This document shows, one piece after another, positions 1-9,488 of a stretch of 64,000 bases of DNA. Location: the NCBI GenBank assembly GCA_902388455.1, contig CABMPD010000002.1, forward strand, positions 62,001 through 126,000. Direction: 5' to 3'. The translations under genes were made by a program, and so were the position numbers. The DNA is from an uncultured Alistipes sp. GTDB lineage: Bacteria > Bacteroidota > Bacteroidia > Bacteroidales > UBA932. Numbering within the stretch: the stretch's first letter is position 1; the number at the start of each line of letters is the position of its first letter. The notes under the pieces are model-generated. The model ran no database searches and was not told where the DNA came from. It saw only the letters and a list, made by a program, of their open reading frames with translations.

Positions 1-789
1 GGCTACTACGGACTGGCCAACAACATTGCCATGTCCCTCGGCCCGATGACCGGTCTGTTCATGCACGACCACGTGTCGTTTGACATCATCTTCATCACCG
101 CCCTGGGCTGCTGTATGGCCGGCCTTATCTGCGCCTGCTGCATCAGAACGCCCAGGAAGCAGCCGGTTCCGCGTACGGCCATCTCCCTGGACCGTTTCAT
201 ACTGCTCAAGGGCATCCCCCTGGGCATAGACCTGCTGCTGCTCTCGATACCCTACGGCATGACCACTACCTACGTGGCGATGTATGCCAAGCACATGGGT
301 ATCACAGGTGGTACGGGCCTGTTCTTCACCTGCATGGCTGTCGGCCTGGCCGTGTCCCGTCTGTTCTCGGGCAAACAGGTGGACCGCGGTCACATCACGG
401 AGGTGATACACATCGCGTTCTATCCGGTGATACTGTGCTTCCTGAGCCTCTTCCTGTGCGAGAGGGTGGCGCCCCATTCGATACGGGCGGCGGAGATCAT
501 GCTCTATACCACGGCACTGGTGCTCGGAGCCGGCTTCGGTACGATGTTCCCGGCCTTCAACACCATGTTCGTCAACCTCGGCCGGCACGACCAGCGCGGC
601 ACGGCGACATCGACCTATCTCACCTCGTGGGACATAGGCATCGGTATCGGTCTGGTGCTGGGAGGAATTATAGGGGAGCGTCTGTCTTTCTCCTACGCCT
701 ACCTGACAGGAGCTTTCCTAAGCCTCGTTTCCCTGCTCGGCTTCGTTTTCTACGCGGCTCCCCATTTCCACCGCAACCGGGTGGAATAA
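1..789 (+). CDS. MFS transporter, C-terminal part (5' end outside window)
   Basis: The reading frame is open from base 1 to the TAA at 787-789, giving about 262 residues with no start in view, so this is the C-terminal half of a major facilitator superfamily transporter. At least six hydrophobic membrane spans are visible, separated by short basic loops (for example the SGKQVDRG loop, typical of the cytoplasmic side of MFS proteins). The substrate cannot be told; it is probably a drug or metabolite exporter in the inner membrane. Its last 122 bases overlap, in the opposite orientation, the 3' end of the RND permease gene, which is unusually long for a convergent overlap. Confidence 0.8.
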   Translation, partial: GYYGLANNIAMSLGPMTGLFMHDHVSFDIIFITALGCCMAGLICACCIRTPRKQPVPRTAISLDRFILLKGIPLGIDLLLLSIPYGMTTTYVAMYAKHMGITGGTGLFFTCMAVGLAVSRLFSGKQVDRGHITEVIHIAFYPVILCFLSLFLCERVAPHSIRAAEIMLYTTALVLGAGFGTMFPAFNTMFVNLGRHDQRGTATSTYLTSWDIGIGIGLVLGGIIGERLSFSYAYLTGAFLSLVSLLGFVFYAAPHFHRNRVE

Positions 790-3763
790 CGGCTTTCCCG
801 GGCATGATCATCGGCAGCAGCACGATGAGAGCGGCGTACGAGAAGAGCATGCCGCCCATGGTGCCGATGGCAAATGCAAACCAGAATACCTCTTCCTTGC
901 CGTCGATGAGGAAGGGCGCGAGACCCAGCACAGTGGAGAGGATGGTCAGCGATATCGGGATGATCTTGTGGTTGTAGGCCCGCACGAAACTGCGGCGGTG
1001 GGCCGGCATGCGGTTGTACTCGTTGACGATGTAGATGCCGGCGTTGACCACGATACCCGCAAGCATGATCATGGACGCGAAGCCTCCCTGGTCAAAGGTC
1101 GTCTCCGTGAGGCGGAATACTAAGAAGATTCCTATGAATGATACCGGTATCAGGGATATGATGGCTAAGGGCTGCAGCAGGGACTCGAAGAGTATGGCGC
1201 AGATCATGTAGATGATGGCGGTGATGAGTATGAGCAGTATCCACTGTTTCTTGGCTTTCTGCATCCAGTCGTACTGAGGTGAGGATGCTTTGAAGCCGAT
1301 GGGCAGCACCTCGGAGTTGAGCCGCTCTATCTCGCTTTCCATGAGGCGGTCCTCTAACTTGGAGGAGCCGATGAAGTTGTACCTGACGTGGAGGATGTAC
1401 TCCTGGTTGGCGCGGTAGATGTTGTTGCCGGAGTTGCGGCTGTCTATCGAGCCTATCTCAGCGAAGCGGATGTCGGTGCTGTCTATCCTGATGTACTCGT
1501 TCTGCAGGTGCCATACGTCGAAGTTGTCGGCGTCGTCGGAGACTATTCTCACCTCCATCAGGGTGCCGTCATCGTCTACGTATGAGCCGGCATAGTTGGA
1601 GAAGAGTCTCTCGGACAGGGTCCCGAATGTGGAGTAGGGGCTGATGTTGTAGAGGGACATACGGTCATGGTCGTAGGAGATGAGGTACTCGCGGGTGACC
1701 ATGGAGCTGCTGTTGCCCTCGATGCTCAGGTCGGAGACGCGGGGGTTGGACGAGAGCCGTGCGACTAAGTCCTCGCAGTAGCGGTACAGCAGGTCATAGT
1801 TGTATCCGGTCATCTCGATGTCGCCGCTGCGCCACATGCTGCCTCCCACGTAGTTGCTGAAATTCTGGTCATCCACTCCGTAAACCTGCCAGTTGGCCCC
1901 GCCGTAGTCATTGGCCTTGCGGATGACCTGCTGCTTGAGGATGGAGGGGAAGGAGGTCTCTAAGGCCTCTTCGGTAAATTCTACGGTGATGTTGCCCGAG
2001 CTGTAGGAGCTGATGCGGGTCCTGAACAGCTTGATCTCGTCGAAGCCGGAAAGGAAATTCTCCATGTAGACCATGATTTCGTTGAGCTGCTGGACTGTAC
2101 AGCCTTCCGGCAGTCCGGCGCTGATGGACAGGGTGGGTCTCTCTGGCTGGCGGAACATCGAGGCGAAACCGTCTAAGCTCTTGCGGAAGAGCATGAACGA
2201 GCCGCCGAAGGCCAGGAGGAAGAAGAGGATGACGGCCCAGTTGAACCGCTTGGTGTAATAGATGAATTTCTCGTACTTCTGGGAGAAGCGCACTATCTTC
2301 CTGCGCCTCTTGACGGAGAAGGATATGCTCTCCGACTTGACCGGCAGGTAGTCCAGGAGGGCCGGTACGAAGAAGAGGGCCACTATCATCGAGACACTGA
2401 GGTTGATGATGATTACAGCCGAGAAATCGGACAGTATCTGTTTCTGCTCCTCGGGCAGGAAGAAGATTACGGCGAGTGAGCCGATAGTGGTCAGCAGGGC
2501 GGCAAGTATGGCTAAGAACACTTTCCTGTCGTGGTAGTAGGAGTAGTGCGAGACCATGATAATCGAGTTGTCGATGATGATGCTCAGCGATATCGATATG
2601 CCGGCCAGGGAGTAGATATGGATGTCTATGTCCAGCAGGACGTAGAATATGAATGCGACGATGATGTTGACAGCCAGGGTGATGCCTATCAGCAGGGTGT
2701 ATCTGGGACTGAAGGTGGTCAGGAAGATGAACACCAGCAGTATCACCAGGCACAGCAGGGACCTTCTTACCAACTTGTCCACCTCTTTCTGGATGTCCTC
2801 TGATACATCGTAGGTCTTCAGGGCCGAGAAGGACTCGGGAAAACTGGCCTCGAGCCGGTCCATGGTCTCGATGACGCTGGCGCAGAGCTTGATGGTGTTG
2901 ACGGATTCTTCGGGATAGATGCTCAGGTTGATGGTGTTGAGGCCGTTGATGCGGCTGTAGGAGCTGGGCTGCTTCTCCAAGGTCCTCACGGAGGCTACGT
3001 CCATGAGCCTTATGATACGTCCCCCAATGTTGCCTACAGGCAGATATTCCATCTCCATCGGAGCATTGCGCAGGACGATATCCGGCTCCTCTGACTTGTC
3101 GTAGGAGGAGGCGCTGCCGATGATGGCGGTGCCGCCGAGATAGCTGCTGACAGCGGAGTAGACGTCGGAGGAAGTGATGCCGGCCATCTTCATCTTCTCG
3201 GTGCTCAGGGATATCTCAGTGTAGTTGGGGGATGCTCCAGACAGTTCTACGGACTGCACTCCGTCTATCAGGGCCAGATCCCTGAGTATGTGGTCGTTGA
3301 CATACTGCTCGATACGGTTGGTGGGAAGGTCTGCGTTGATGGTGTACATCAGCACGGGGTCTACCTCTGTGCCTGATGCGGCCACAGACAGCTCCGGATA
3401 GGTCACTTCCTCCGGCAGCTTGTCGTGCATGGACCGTATGGCCGAGGACACCTCGAAGCGGACGGCGTCGATATCGGCATTTTTCTTGAGGTACAGGGTG
3501 ATGGTTCCGCTGCCCTTGCGGCTGAGAGACGCTATGTCCTCGATGCCCTTGATGGAAGAGATGTATCCTTCGATCTTTGAAGTCACTTCACTCTCGATGA
3601 CCCTTGCTGAGGCATTCTGCCAGTAGTAGTATATCGACAGGGTCTGCTTCTTTTCCCTCGGCATGTACTGCAGGTTGAGCGAGGGTATGAGCGCGACACC
3701 CACGGTGATGAGCACCGCGAATATCAGCAGGACTGAGAATGACGGTATCTTGACTCCTTTCAT
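668..3763 (-). CDS. RND efflux permease subunit, second of a pair (AcrB/MdtBC-like)
   Basis: This 1031-residue inner-membrane RND family permease has the family length and two-fold repeat: an N-terminal span, a large periplasmic loop, a membrane block near residues 330-540, then a second loop and block. It would use proton motive force to drive export with the adaptor and TolC encoded upstream. The TM4 motif reads IIIDNSIIMVSH: the first Asp of the AcrB Asp-Asp pair is kept but the usual acidic residue before Asn in VVVEN is lost. The TM10 lysine position is Val. The start overlaps the previous permease stop (ATGA). The last ~40 residues are Arg/Gly-rich and antisense to the MFS gene, so the tail may be a read-through extension rather than native sequence. 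Confidence 0.93.
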   Translation of the reverse strand: MKGVKIPSFSVLLIFAVLITVGVALIPSLNLQYMPREKKQTLSIYYYWQNASARVIESEVTSKIEGYISSIKGIEDIASLSRKGSGTITLYLKKNADIDAVRFEVSSAIRSMHDKLPEEVTYPELSVAASGTEVDPVLMYTINADLPTNRIEQYVNDHILRDLALIDGVQSVELSGASPNYTEISLSTEKMKMAGITSSDVYSAVSSYLGGTAIIGSASSYDKSEEPDIVLRNAPMEMEYLPVGNIGGRIIRLMDVASVRTLEKQPSSYSRINGLNTINLSIYPEESVNTIKLCASVIETMDRLEASFPESFSALKTYDVSEDIQKEVDKLVRRSLLCLVILLVFIFLTTFSPRYTLLIGITLAVNIIVAFIFYVLLDIDIHIYSLAGISISLSIIIDNSIIMVSHYSYYHDRKVFLAILAALLTTIGSLAVIFFLPEEQKQILSDFSAVIIINLSVSMIVALFFVPALLDYLPVKSESISFSVKRRRKIVRFSQKYEKFIYYTKRFNWAVILFFLLAFGGSFMLFRKSLDGFASMFRQPERPTLSISAGLPEGCTVQQLNEIMVYMENFLSGFDEIKLFRTRISSYSSGNITVEFTEEALETSFPSILKQQVIRKANDYGGANWQVYGVDDQNFSNYVGGSMWRSGDIEMTGYNYDLLYRYCEDLVARLSSNPRVSDLSIEGNSSSMVTREYLISYDHDRMSLYNISPYSTFGTLSERLFSNYAGSYVDDDGTLMEVRIVSDDADNFDVWHLQNEYIRIDSTDIRFAEIGSIDSRNSGNNIYRANQEYILHVRYNFIGSSKLEDRLMESEIERLNSEVLPIGFKASSPQYDWMQKAKKQWILLILITAIIYMICAILFESLLQPLAIISLIPVSFIGIFLVFRLTETTFDQGGFASMIMLAGIVVNAGIYIVNEYNRMPAHRRSFVRAYNHKIIPISLTILSTVLGLAPFLIDGKEEVFWFAFAIGTMGGMLFSYAALIVLLPMIMPGKAVIPPGCGGNGEPRRKRSRAGKRGLGKLLSGRRRRKTDAPL

Positions 3764-6700
3764 TTCCTGCGGGCCTTATCGGATTTCCTATAGATGAAAT
3801 AATATATCAGCGGTATGCCGAATATGCTGACGATGAGGCCGACCATCATACCTCCGATCATCACTATCGACAGAGGGAACTGCAGGTCGGAGCCCATGTC
3901 GCCCTTGGTGAGGAAGGGCACCATGGCCAGCACGGTGGTCAGGGTGGTCATTAGGATGGGGTTGAGCCTGCGGGAGCCTCCGGTCATGATGGCCCGCAGC
4001 AGGCTGTAGCCGTTCTCCTTGCGCAGTCGGTTGATTGTGTCCACCTTGAGGATGGAGTCGTTGATGACGATACCGCTCATGACGACAATTCCGATCATGG
4101 ACATGGCGTTGATGCCGGCACCGCAGATGAGCAGCAACAGGAATGCACCGAAGATGTCCACGACTATCTCCGAGAGGATGATCAGGGGCTGGATAAGGGA
4201 CTCGAACTGTGCAGCTAAGATGAAATACAGGAGCAATATGGATACTATAGCGATGAGCATCAGCTCGTTGATGGTCTCTCTGCTGGAGAAGTATGAGCCG
4301 CTGAAGGCCACATCGAAGGTGCCGTCTTCTACGGACAGTTCCCGTGAGGCTTCCATGACCTCAGGCACGAGGTCGTCGGAGATGTCCAGCTCCAGGGGGT
4401 AGAAGTTGCCGGACATGCCAGAGACGATGGTCTTCAGGTCGCGGCTGCGGCTCTCGGTGATGAAGTTGCTCAGGGGAATATCGGCCCCGTCGCGGTTGCG
4501 CACGCTGCCGGAAAGCAGGTGGGAGGAGCTGTGGCTGTCGCCCATGACTACGGGGATGGAGTAGTCTCCGGTGGCAATCGAGAATATGTGGTCCTCGCGG
4601 GTAAATTTGCGCAGTGTGCTCATAACCTCCGAGTAGGAGATGTTGTACAGGGCCATTTTCTCCACGTCGACGGTCAGCATGACCTGTTCCTGCCAGCGGA
4701 TGGGAGAGTGGTCGACTCCCGGTATGGCTTCGCATATCTCGTCGATGATGGTGTTGAGCTTGTCCGGCTCGGGGGTCTTGCCGTCGCGTCCGCTGATCTG
4801 CACGGTGAGCTTGGAGGCATCATCGGAGAACATGAGGGTGAAGAGGTTGCCGGCGTCCGAGAAGCTGAATGCGGCCGTAGGGTGCTGGGTCTTCATGTAT
4901 TCTGCAGTCTCACTGATGATGCTGTCCAGCCCGGCTGGAGTGCGGGCCATCAGGTAGATCTGGGCCTCGCTCTTGCTCATGTCGCGGGTGTGGGGCATGA
5001 GGAACTGCTGGGTTCCGGACATCTGGGTGCTCTGGGCGGTATGGGGCCTGAGGGCAGTGACTAAGTTACGGCTGCGGAGGTCGTTCTCCTCTATGGTCAG
5101 GGGGCTGTTCCAGTCGATATTGAGGATGATGTCGCTCTTGGTCACAGGGGGGAAGGTGCTCTTGTCCAATACCATGAAGAGTACCCCGGAGAGCGGGATG
5201 GATACTATCATCAGGGTCATCACTATCCCTGCATGGCGGAATGTCCATTTGAGGGCCTTTTCGTATGCGGGACCCAGTTCAATGTATTTGGCGATGCGGG
5301 AAAGATACTTGTTGTCCATCTTCATGCCTCTCCTGCGGTAGAGGGCATAGTAGTAGACAGGCACCACCAGCACGGCGAACAGCAGGGACGCGAACAGACC
5401 CACAGTGATGGCCACCGCCTGGTCGAAGAATATCTCTCCGGCTATGCCGCTGAGGAACACTAAGGGTACGAATACGGCGCAGTTGGTGAGGATGGAGCTG
5501 AGCATCGGGGCAAATACCTCCCCGGAGCCTATGGCCACAGCGTCTTCGAGGGTGTCGCCCCTCTCCCACCGCTGGGTGATATTGTCTATGACGATAATAG
5601 AGTTGTCCACCATCATTCCGACGCTCAGGATGAGGCCGGCTAAGGAGATGATGTTGATGCTGATGCCTATCAGGTAGAGGGCGAGCATGGAGGTCAGCAG
5701 GGATACTATGATGGTGGGGATGATCAGCAGGGAGAAGCGGAAGTTGCGCATGAAGAGCAGGATGACGATGCTGGCGAGGATTATGCCGGCGATGAGGTTC
5801 TGCTCGAGGTTCTCTATGGTGTAGCGCAGCAGCTCGGTCTGGTCGCGGGTGATGGTGAACTTCACTCCGGGGTAGTCTTTCTCGAAGCGCTCTATCCTGT
5901 CGTACAGGGCCTCGCGGAGGGTGTTCATCCTCGCATCGCTCTGCTTGATGATGGCCATGCTGACAGCCCTGTCCCCGTCAGAGCGGATGAGACAGTTGTC
6001 GGCTCCCGGCTGTTCGATGATGTCGGCCAGTTCCTCGAAGAGGTAGATGCGGCCGCCGATATTGATCCTTATCTTTTCGATGTCCTCCTTGGATGTGAGT
6101 TCTGACTGGAACCTCACGTTCCAGTGGTACTGCCCGTCCCGGATGGAGATGTTGCCTAGCTGGATGTTGTTGCTCTCTATGGCATTGGCCAGCATGGCGG
6201 GGGTCGCTCCGATGGCGGTGAGCTTCTCATTGTCCGGGATAATCAGCAGCTCGGGGAAGACCAGGCCGCTGAGGTCGACCATGGCCACCTCCGGTATCTG
6301 CTCGATGCGTTTGGAAATGACGTTGGCGGCCAGACGGCTCATCTCCATGACGCGGGAGCTGTCATCGACCGTCATGTTGACGAAGAAGGCGGGGATGTCG
6401 GTCGCGCTGGACTTGATGGCCTTCGGTCTTTCCGTACCGTCCGGCAGGGATGACAGGGACCGGTCGATCCTCTCGTTGACATCCACAAATGTGAAGTCGA
6501 TATCGGTGCCGTACTCGAACGACAGGCGGATGATGCCCACGCCGCTCTCCGACTGGGACCTGATGTCGGTCAGGGAGGGTATCTGCATCAGCTCGCGCCG
6601 CAGGCTCTGCAGGTACTGGTCTATCTCCCTGGCCGAGCTGCCTTCCACCTTGACCTGCACGGTGATCTGCGGGATGTCCACATCGGGCATGAGCGAGACC

Positions 6701-6792
6701 GGGATCAGCTTGATGGACACTGCTCCCAGGACGGCCACGGCGAAGAGGACCATCGATACGGCGACAGGGCGTTTTATCAGTTTCCTGATCAT
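3760..6792 (-). CDS. RND efflux permease subunit, first of a pair (AcrB/MdtBC-like)
   Basis: This is a 1010-residue RND permease with an N-terminal span, duplicated periplasmic porter/docking loops and twelve predicted spans. The TM4 motif MMVDNSIIVIDN keeps the conserved Asp, and the TM10 segment reads VINDSILKVD with Ile where AcrB has Lys. It overlaps the adaptor gene by ATGA at its start and the next permease by ATGA at its end, so adaptor and both permeases are translationally coupled. Two different permeases with one adaptor and one TolC recall MdtABC, where MdtB and MdtC form a heterotrimer; that two-permease complex is an inference here. The substrate is unknown. Confidence 0.94.
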   Translation of the reverse strand: MIRKLIKRPVAVSMVLFAVAVLGAVSIKLIPVSLMPDVDIPQITVQVKVEGSSAREIDQYLQSLRRELMQIPSLTDIRSQSESGVGIIRLSFEYGTDIDFTFVDVNERIDRSLSSLPDGTERPKAIKSSATDIPAFFVNMTVDDSSRVMEMSRLAANVISKRIEQIPEVAMVDLSGLVFPELLIIPDNEKLTAIGATPAMLANAIESNNIQLGNISIRDGQYHWNVRFQSELTSKEDIEKIRINIGGRIYLFEELADIIEQPGADNCLIRSDGDRAVSMAIIKQSDARMNTLREALYDRIERFEKDYPGVKFTITRDQTELLRYTIENLEQNLIAGIILASIVILLFMRNFRFSLLIIPTIIVSLLTSMLALYLIGISINIISLAGLILSVGMMVDNSIIVIDNITQRWERGDTLEDAVAIGSGEVFAPMLSSILTNCAVFVPLVFLSGIAGEIFFDQAVAITVGLFASLLFAVLVVPVYYYALYRRRGMKMDNKYLSRIAKYIELGPAYEKALKWTFRHAGIVMTLMIVSIPLSGVLFMVLDKSTFPPVTKSDIILNIDWNSPLTIEENDLRSRNLVTALRPHTAQSTQMSGTQQFLMPHTRDMSKSEAQIYLMARTPAGLDSIISETAEYMKTQHPTAAFSFSDAGNLFTLMFSDDASKLTVQISGRDGKTPEPDKLNTIIDEICEAIPGVDHSPIRWQEQVMLTVDVEKMALYNISYSEVMSTLRKFTREDHIFSIATGDYSIPVVMGDSHSSSHLLSGSVRNRDGADIPLSNFITESRSRDLKTIVSGMSGNFYPLELDISDDLVPEVMEASRELSVEDGTFDVAFSGSYFSSRETINELMLIAIVSILLLYFILAAQFESLIQPLIILSEIVVDIFGAFLLLLICGAGINAMSMIGIVVMSGIVINDSILKVDTINRLRKENGYSLLRAIMTGGSRRLNPILMTTLTTVLAMVPFLTKGDMGSDLQFPLSIVMIGGMMVGLIVSIFGIPLIYYFIYRKSDKARRK

Positions 6793-7865
6793 TGTCTTGC
6801 GATTACTTTAGATTCGTGGGCGAGGTTGAGGTTGCCTGAGGTGATGATGATGTCCCCGAGGCTGAGCTCGGCGTTACGCTCCTGGTTGACCCTCACTACG
6901 TGGCTGTCGCTGTTGGACATGAGGATGTCGACATAGACCCAGCGGGCGGTGCTGTCCGCGGGCTGGTAGACGAAGAGCACTTCCTGGTTGTCACGCATGA
7001 CGACAGAGCTTTTGGGCACTACCTGCTGCTGCGGTATGAGCTCCTCTACCAGGACCCTGACGTTCATTCCGTCCATCATGTCTCCGTCTGAGTTGCTGAC
7101 GGAGGCGGTAATCTCTATCTGGCCCTTCTCATCCACCATGGGATTCACGGCCGTAATGCGTCCGGCGTAGGTCTTCTCAGGATTGTTGAAGGGGGATATC
7201 TTGACTTCCATGCCGGTCCTTACCGACGGTATCTCCGACTCAAGCAGGGGGAAGCTGACGTCGAAGCGGCTGTCGTCTATCACATAGCAGAAGCTCTCCG
7301 AGGGAACGCTCTCGTAGACACGGCCCTTGATGCTGGCGATCTTGCCGTCGAAGGGAGCCGTAATCTTAGTGCCCTCATAGTCGTACAGGGCCCTGCGGTA
7401 ATTCTGTTCCGCGTCGGCGTAGCCCGAACGGGTCCTGGCTATGGCCATCGTGGCGGCGGGAACGTCGGAGGTGTCGGCATCTCCGTATCCGAATCCGATG
7501 AGCACATCGTTGAGGTCTATCTCAGCCTTGCGCATGGAGTTCTCGGCCTGGGAGAGGGCTATCGCCGCCGTCTCGGGGTCCAGGCAGGCTATCAGCTCGC
7601 CCTTGCGGACACTCTGTCCGTTGGTGAAACGTACTTCCGATATGGTGCCGGAGGTGTTGAAGCGCAGGGCGCTCTTGCGGGCGGCCACTAATTTGCCGTT
7701 GCTTATGGTCTGACGCCTGAAATCGGTCAGGCGTAGGGTCATCGTATCCACGTAGTTGGCCTCCACGGCCTGCGAAAGGCGGGTGAGGGTGTCCTCCTCC
7801 ACTTCCTTGTTCTGGCCGCAGGCGGCTGTCAGCGCGATGAGCGGCAGTATGAAAAGTTTCTTCAT
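6789..7865 (-). CDS. RND efflux periplasmic adaptor (membrane fusion protein), lipoprotein
   Basis: This 358-residue HlyD/AcrA-type adaptor bridges the RND permeases and the TolC channel. It begins MKKLFILPLIALTAACGQ: a signal peptide with lipobox TAAC, so it is probably lipid-anchored at the inner membrane. Next come the biotinyl-lipoyl half motif near residues 68-105 (FTNGQSVRKGELIACLD), a short helical hairpin, and the second half motif ITAPFDGKIASI near residue 165, then the beta-barrel and membrane-proximal domains. It lies between tolC (18-bp gap) and the first permease (4-bp overlap) in a four-gene operon. Confidence 0.95.
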   Translation of the reverse strand: MKKLFILPLIALTAACGQNKEVEEDTLTRLSQAVEANYVDTMTLRLTDFRRQTISNGKLVAARKSALRFNTSGTISEVRFTNGQSVRKGELIACLDPETAAIALSQAENSMRKAEIDLNDVLIGFGYGDADTSDVPAATMAIARTRSGYADAEQNYRRALYDYEGTKITAPFDGKIASIKGRVYESVPSESFCYVIDDSRFDVSFPLLESEIPSVRTGMEVKISPFNNPEKTYAGRITAVNPMVDEKGQIEITASVSNSDGDMMDGMNVRVLVEELIPQQQVVPKSSVVMRDNQEVLFVYQPADSTARWVYVDILMSNSDSHVVRVNQERNAELSLGDIIITSGNLNLAHESKVIARQ

Positions 7866-7883
7866 TGTGTGTATCCGGTATTA

Positions 7884-9419
7884 TCAGTTGTCGATTATCT
7901 TGTCAAACTCGGCGTCCAGGTCCTTTCCGTATATGTAATCGTAGAGGGTGTCCTTGCGCAGATTGTAGTAATAGCTCCAGTAGTTGGCCAGCTCGTTGAT
8001 GTACTGGGAGGTGGCCTCGTCCCTCTCGTTCTGGGCGGTGTTGATGTCCAGGATGCTGATGGTGCCGTTGCGGAAGCGCTGCAGGGCCAGCTCGAACCGT
8101 TCGGCGGCGATCTCGTCTGCCTTGCGGGAGGCATCGCACTGCTTGGCCTGGGCATTGAACTGCACCACACGGATATAGATGTCCTGACGGCGCTCGATGA
8201 TTTCCTGCTCGATCTGGGTCAGGATTATCTCCTGCTGGGTCTTGGCCATCTGTACCCGGCCTTTTCCGAGACCCCAGTCCACGATGGGCACGCTGAGGCT
8301 CAGTCCTACGATTTCCTGGTCGATGGGATTGCGGTAGGACGTGGCTATGTCGTCTCCTGTCTGGGTAAGACCGAACTGGGCTGTCAGCACCGCACTGAAT
8401 CCTCTGTCGGCCTTGGCCTGGGCTATCGCGGCCTCAGCTTCTATGAGGCTTATCTCGTTGTCGAGGCTGAACGATGTGTTCTGGAGGCTGCGGGTGACGG
8501 CGTCCTCCTCGTTTATGACTATGTCGGAAAAATGGGACGGGGTGACCAGAGTTATCTCCGTGGCGTCATCCATGCCCAGATAGGACCTGAGGCTGAGCAT
8601 GGCCTGCCGGAGCTCCACTTCCGCGCTGGCTACCGCGATATCGGCGTTGAGTACCTGCAGCTCCATCTGCAGCAGCTCGTCCTTGGTGTAAGTGCCGATG
8701 TTGAATCTCTCCTGGGCGATGGCATAGAGCTGCTGGGTGCTCTCGAAACGGCTGCGGGCCATCTCCAGGCTTTTCTGGGTGCGGAGTACGTTGAAGAAGT
8801 AGGTGGTGGCGGAGACTGCTATGCCCTCCATGTTCTCGAGGTAGGTCCGCTTGGACATCTCGTAGCGTTTGGGTTCGGTCTTTTTCTCCCATTTCAGTCT
8901 GTTGTACTGGAAGATGGGCTGGTAGTAGGTGATGTTGACAGGGTTGGAGTTGTAGGTCAGGTCTCCGTAAGGAGAGAACTGGTCGAAGCGGTTGAGATAG
9001 GTGTTCAGGGATATAGTACCTCCGGTGAAGGGTATGTTCTGGTCGATGGACAGACTCAGGGAGTTGTTCATGTTGTCGTTCTGGACATAGTTAGTCTCGC
9101 CGGTCTCGGCGTCCTGCAGGGCCACGATGGAGCGGTTGTACTGTCCAAGCTGGGCCCCCAGGTTGAGCGACGGCAGGAACTGCGCCTTGTAGGAGCGGAA
9201 CTGCCAGTAACTGCTGATAAACGAGTATTTGGCCACGAGAGCCGGCAGGGACTTGCTCTGCGCCAGCACTATCACGTCCTCAAGTGTGAACTCCCAGTGC
9301 TTGACGGAATCCTGACCGGCAGTACTTTTCAGAGTATCCTGCTGGGCGCTCAGCGCTGGAACTGACAGACAGCTCAGGCATACGGCGCAGGCCAGAAAGT
9401 ATGTCCGGAATCTATTCAT
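7884..9419 (-). CDS. TolC family outer membrane efflux protein
   Basis: This 511-residue protein has a signal peptide (residues 1-25, ending ALSAQQ) and the long helical repeats of the outer membrane efflux protein family. Segments such as ERFNIGTYTKDELLQ and ALQRFRNGTISILDINTAQ are the characteristic turn-plus-helix repeats in the two halves. It forms the outer-membrane exit channel of the RND pump and is the first gene of the efflux operon. A promoter with both -33 and -7 elements lies directly upstream (9446-9477). Confidence 0.95.
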   Translation of the reverse strand: MNRFRTYFLACAVCLSCLSVPALSAQQDTLKSTAGQDSVKHWEFTLEDVIVLAQSKSLPALVAKYSFISSYWQFRSYKAQFLPSLNLGAQLGQYNRSIVALQDAETGETNYVQNDNMNNSLSLSIDQNIPFTGGTISLNTYLNRFDQFSPYGDLTYNSNPVNITYYQPIFQYNRLKWEKKTEPKRYEMSKRTYLENMEGIAVSATTYFFNVLRTQKSLEMARSRFESTQQLYAIAQERFNIGTYTKDELLQMELQVLNADIAVASAEVELRQAMLSLRSYLGMDDATEITLVTPSHFSDIVINEEDAVTRSLQNTSFSLDNEISLIEAEAAIAQAKADRGFSAVLTAQFGLTQTGDDIATSYRNPIDQEIVGLSLSVPIVDWGLGKGRVQMAKTQQEIILTQIEQEIIERRQDIYIRVVQFNAQAKQCDASRKADEIAAERFELALQRFRNGTISILDINTAQNERDEATSQYINELANYWSYYYNLRKDTLYDYIYGKDLDAEFDKIIDN

Positions 9420-9445
9420 AAGGTCAGATATAAGTTAAAACCGTT

Positions 9446-9477
9446 CAAAGTTAAACTAAAAAATTTTTAAAAGCAAA
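9446..9477 (-). promoter_or_regulatory. Promoter of the tolC-adaptor-RND-RND operon
   Basis: Read on the minus strand there is a TTTGC element at 9477-9473, a 19-bp spacer and TAACTTTG at 9453-9446. This matches the Bacteroidota -33 (TTTG) and -7 (TAnnTTTG) pair. The -7 box ends 27 bp before the tolC start codon. Confidence 0.75.
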
Positions 9478-9488
9478 TTAATGTTGTC

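Noticed and set aside
7869..9365. 498-residue open frame on the + strand
   Set aside because: It is antisense to tolC, which has all family features. High-GC codon use leaves the opposite frame open.
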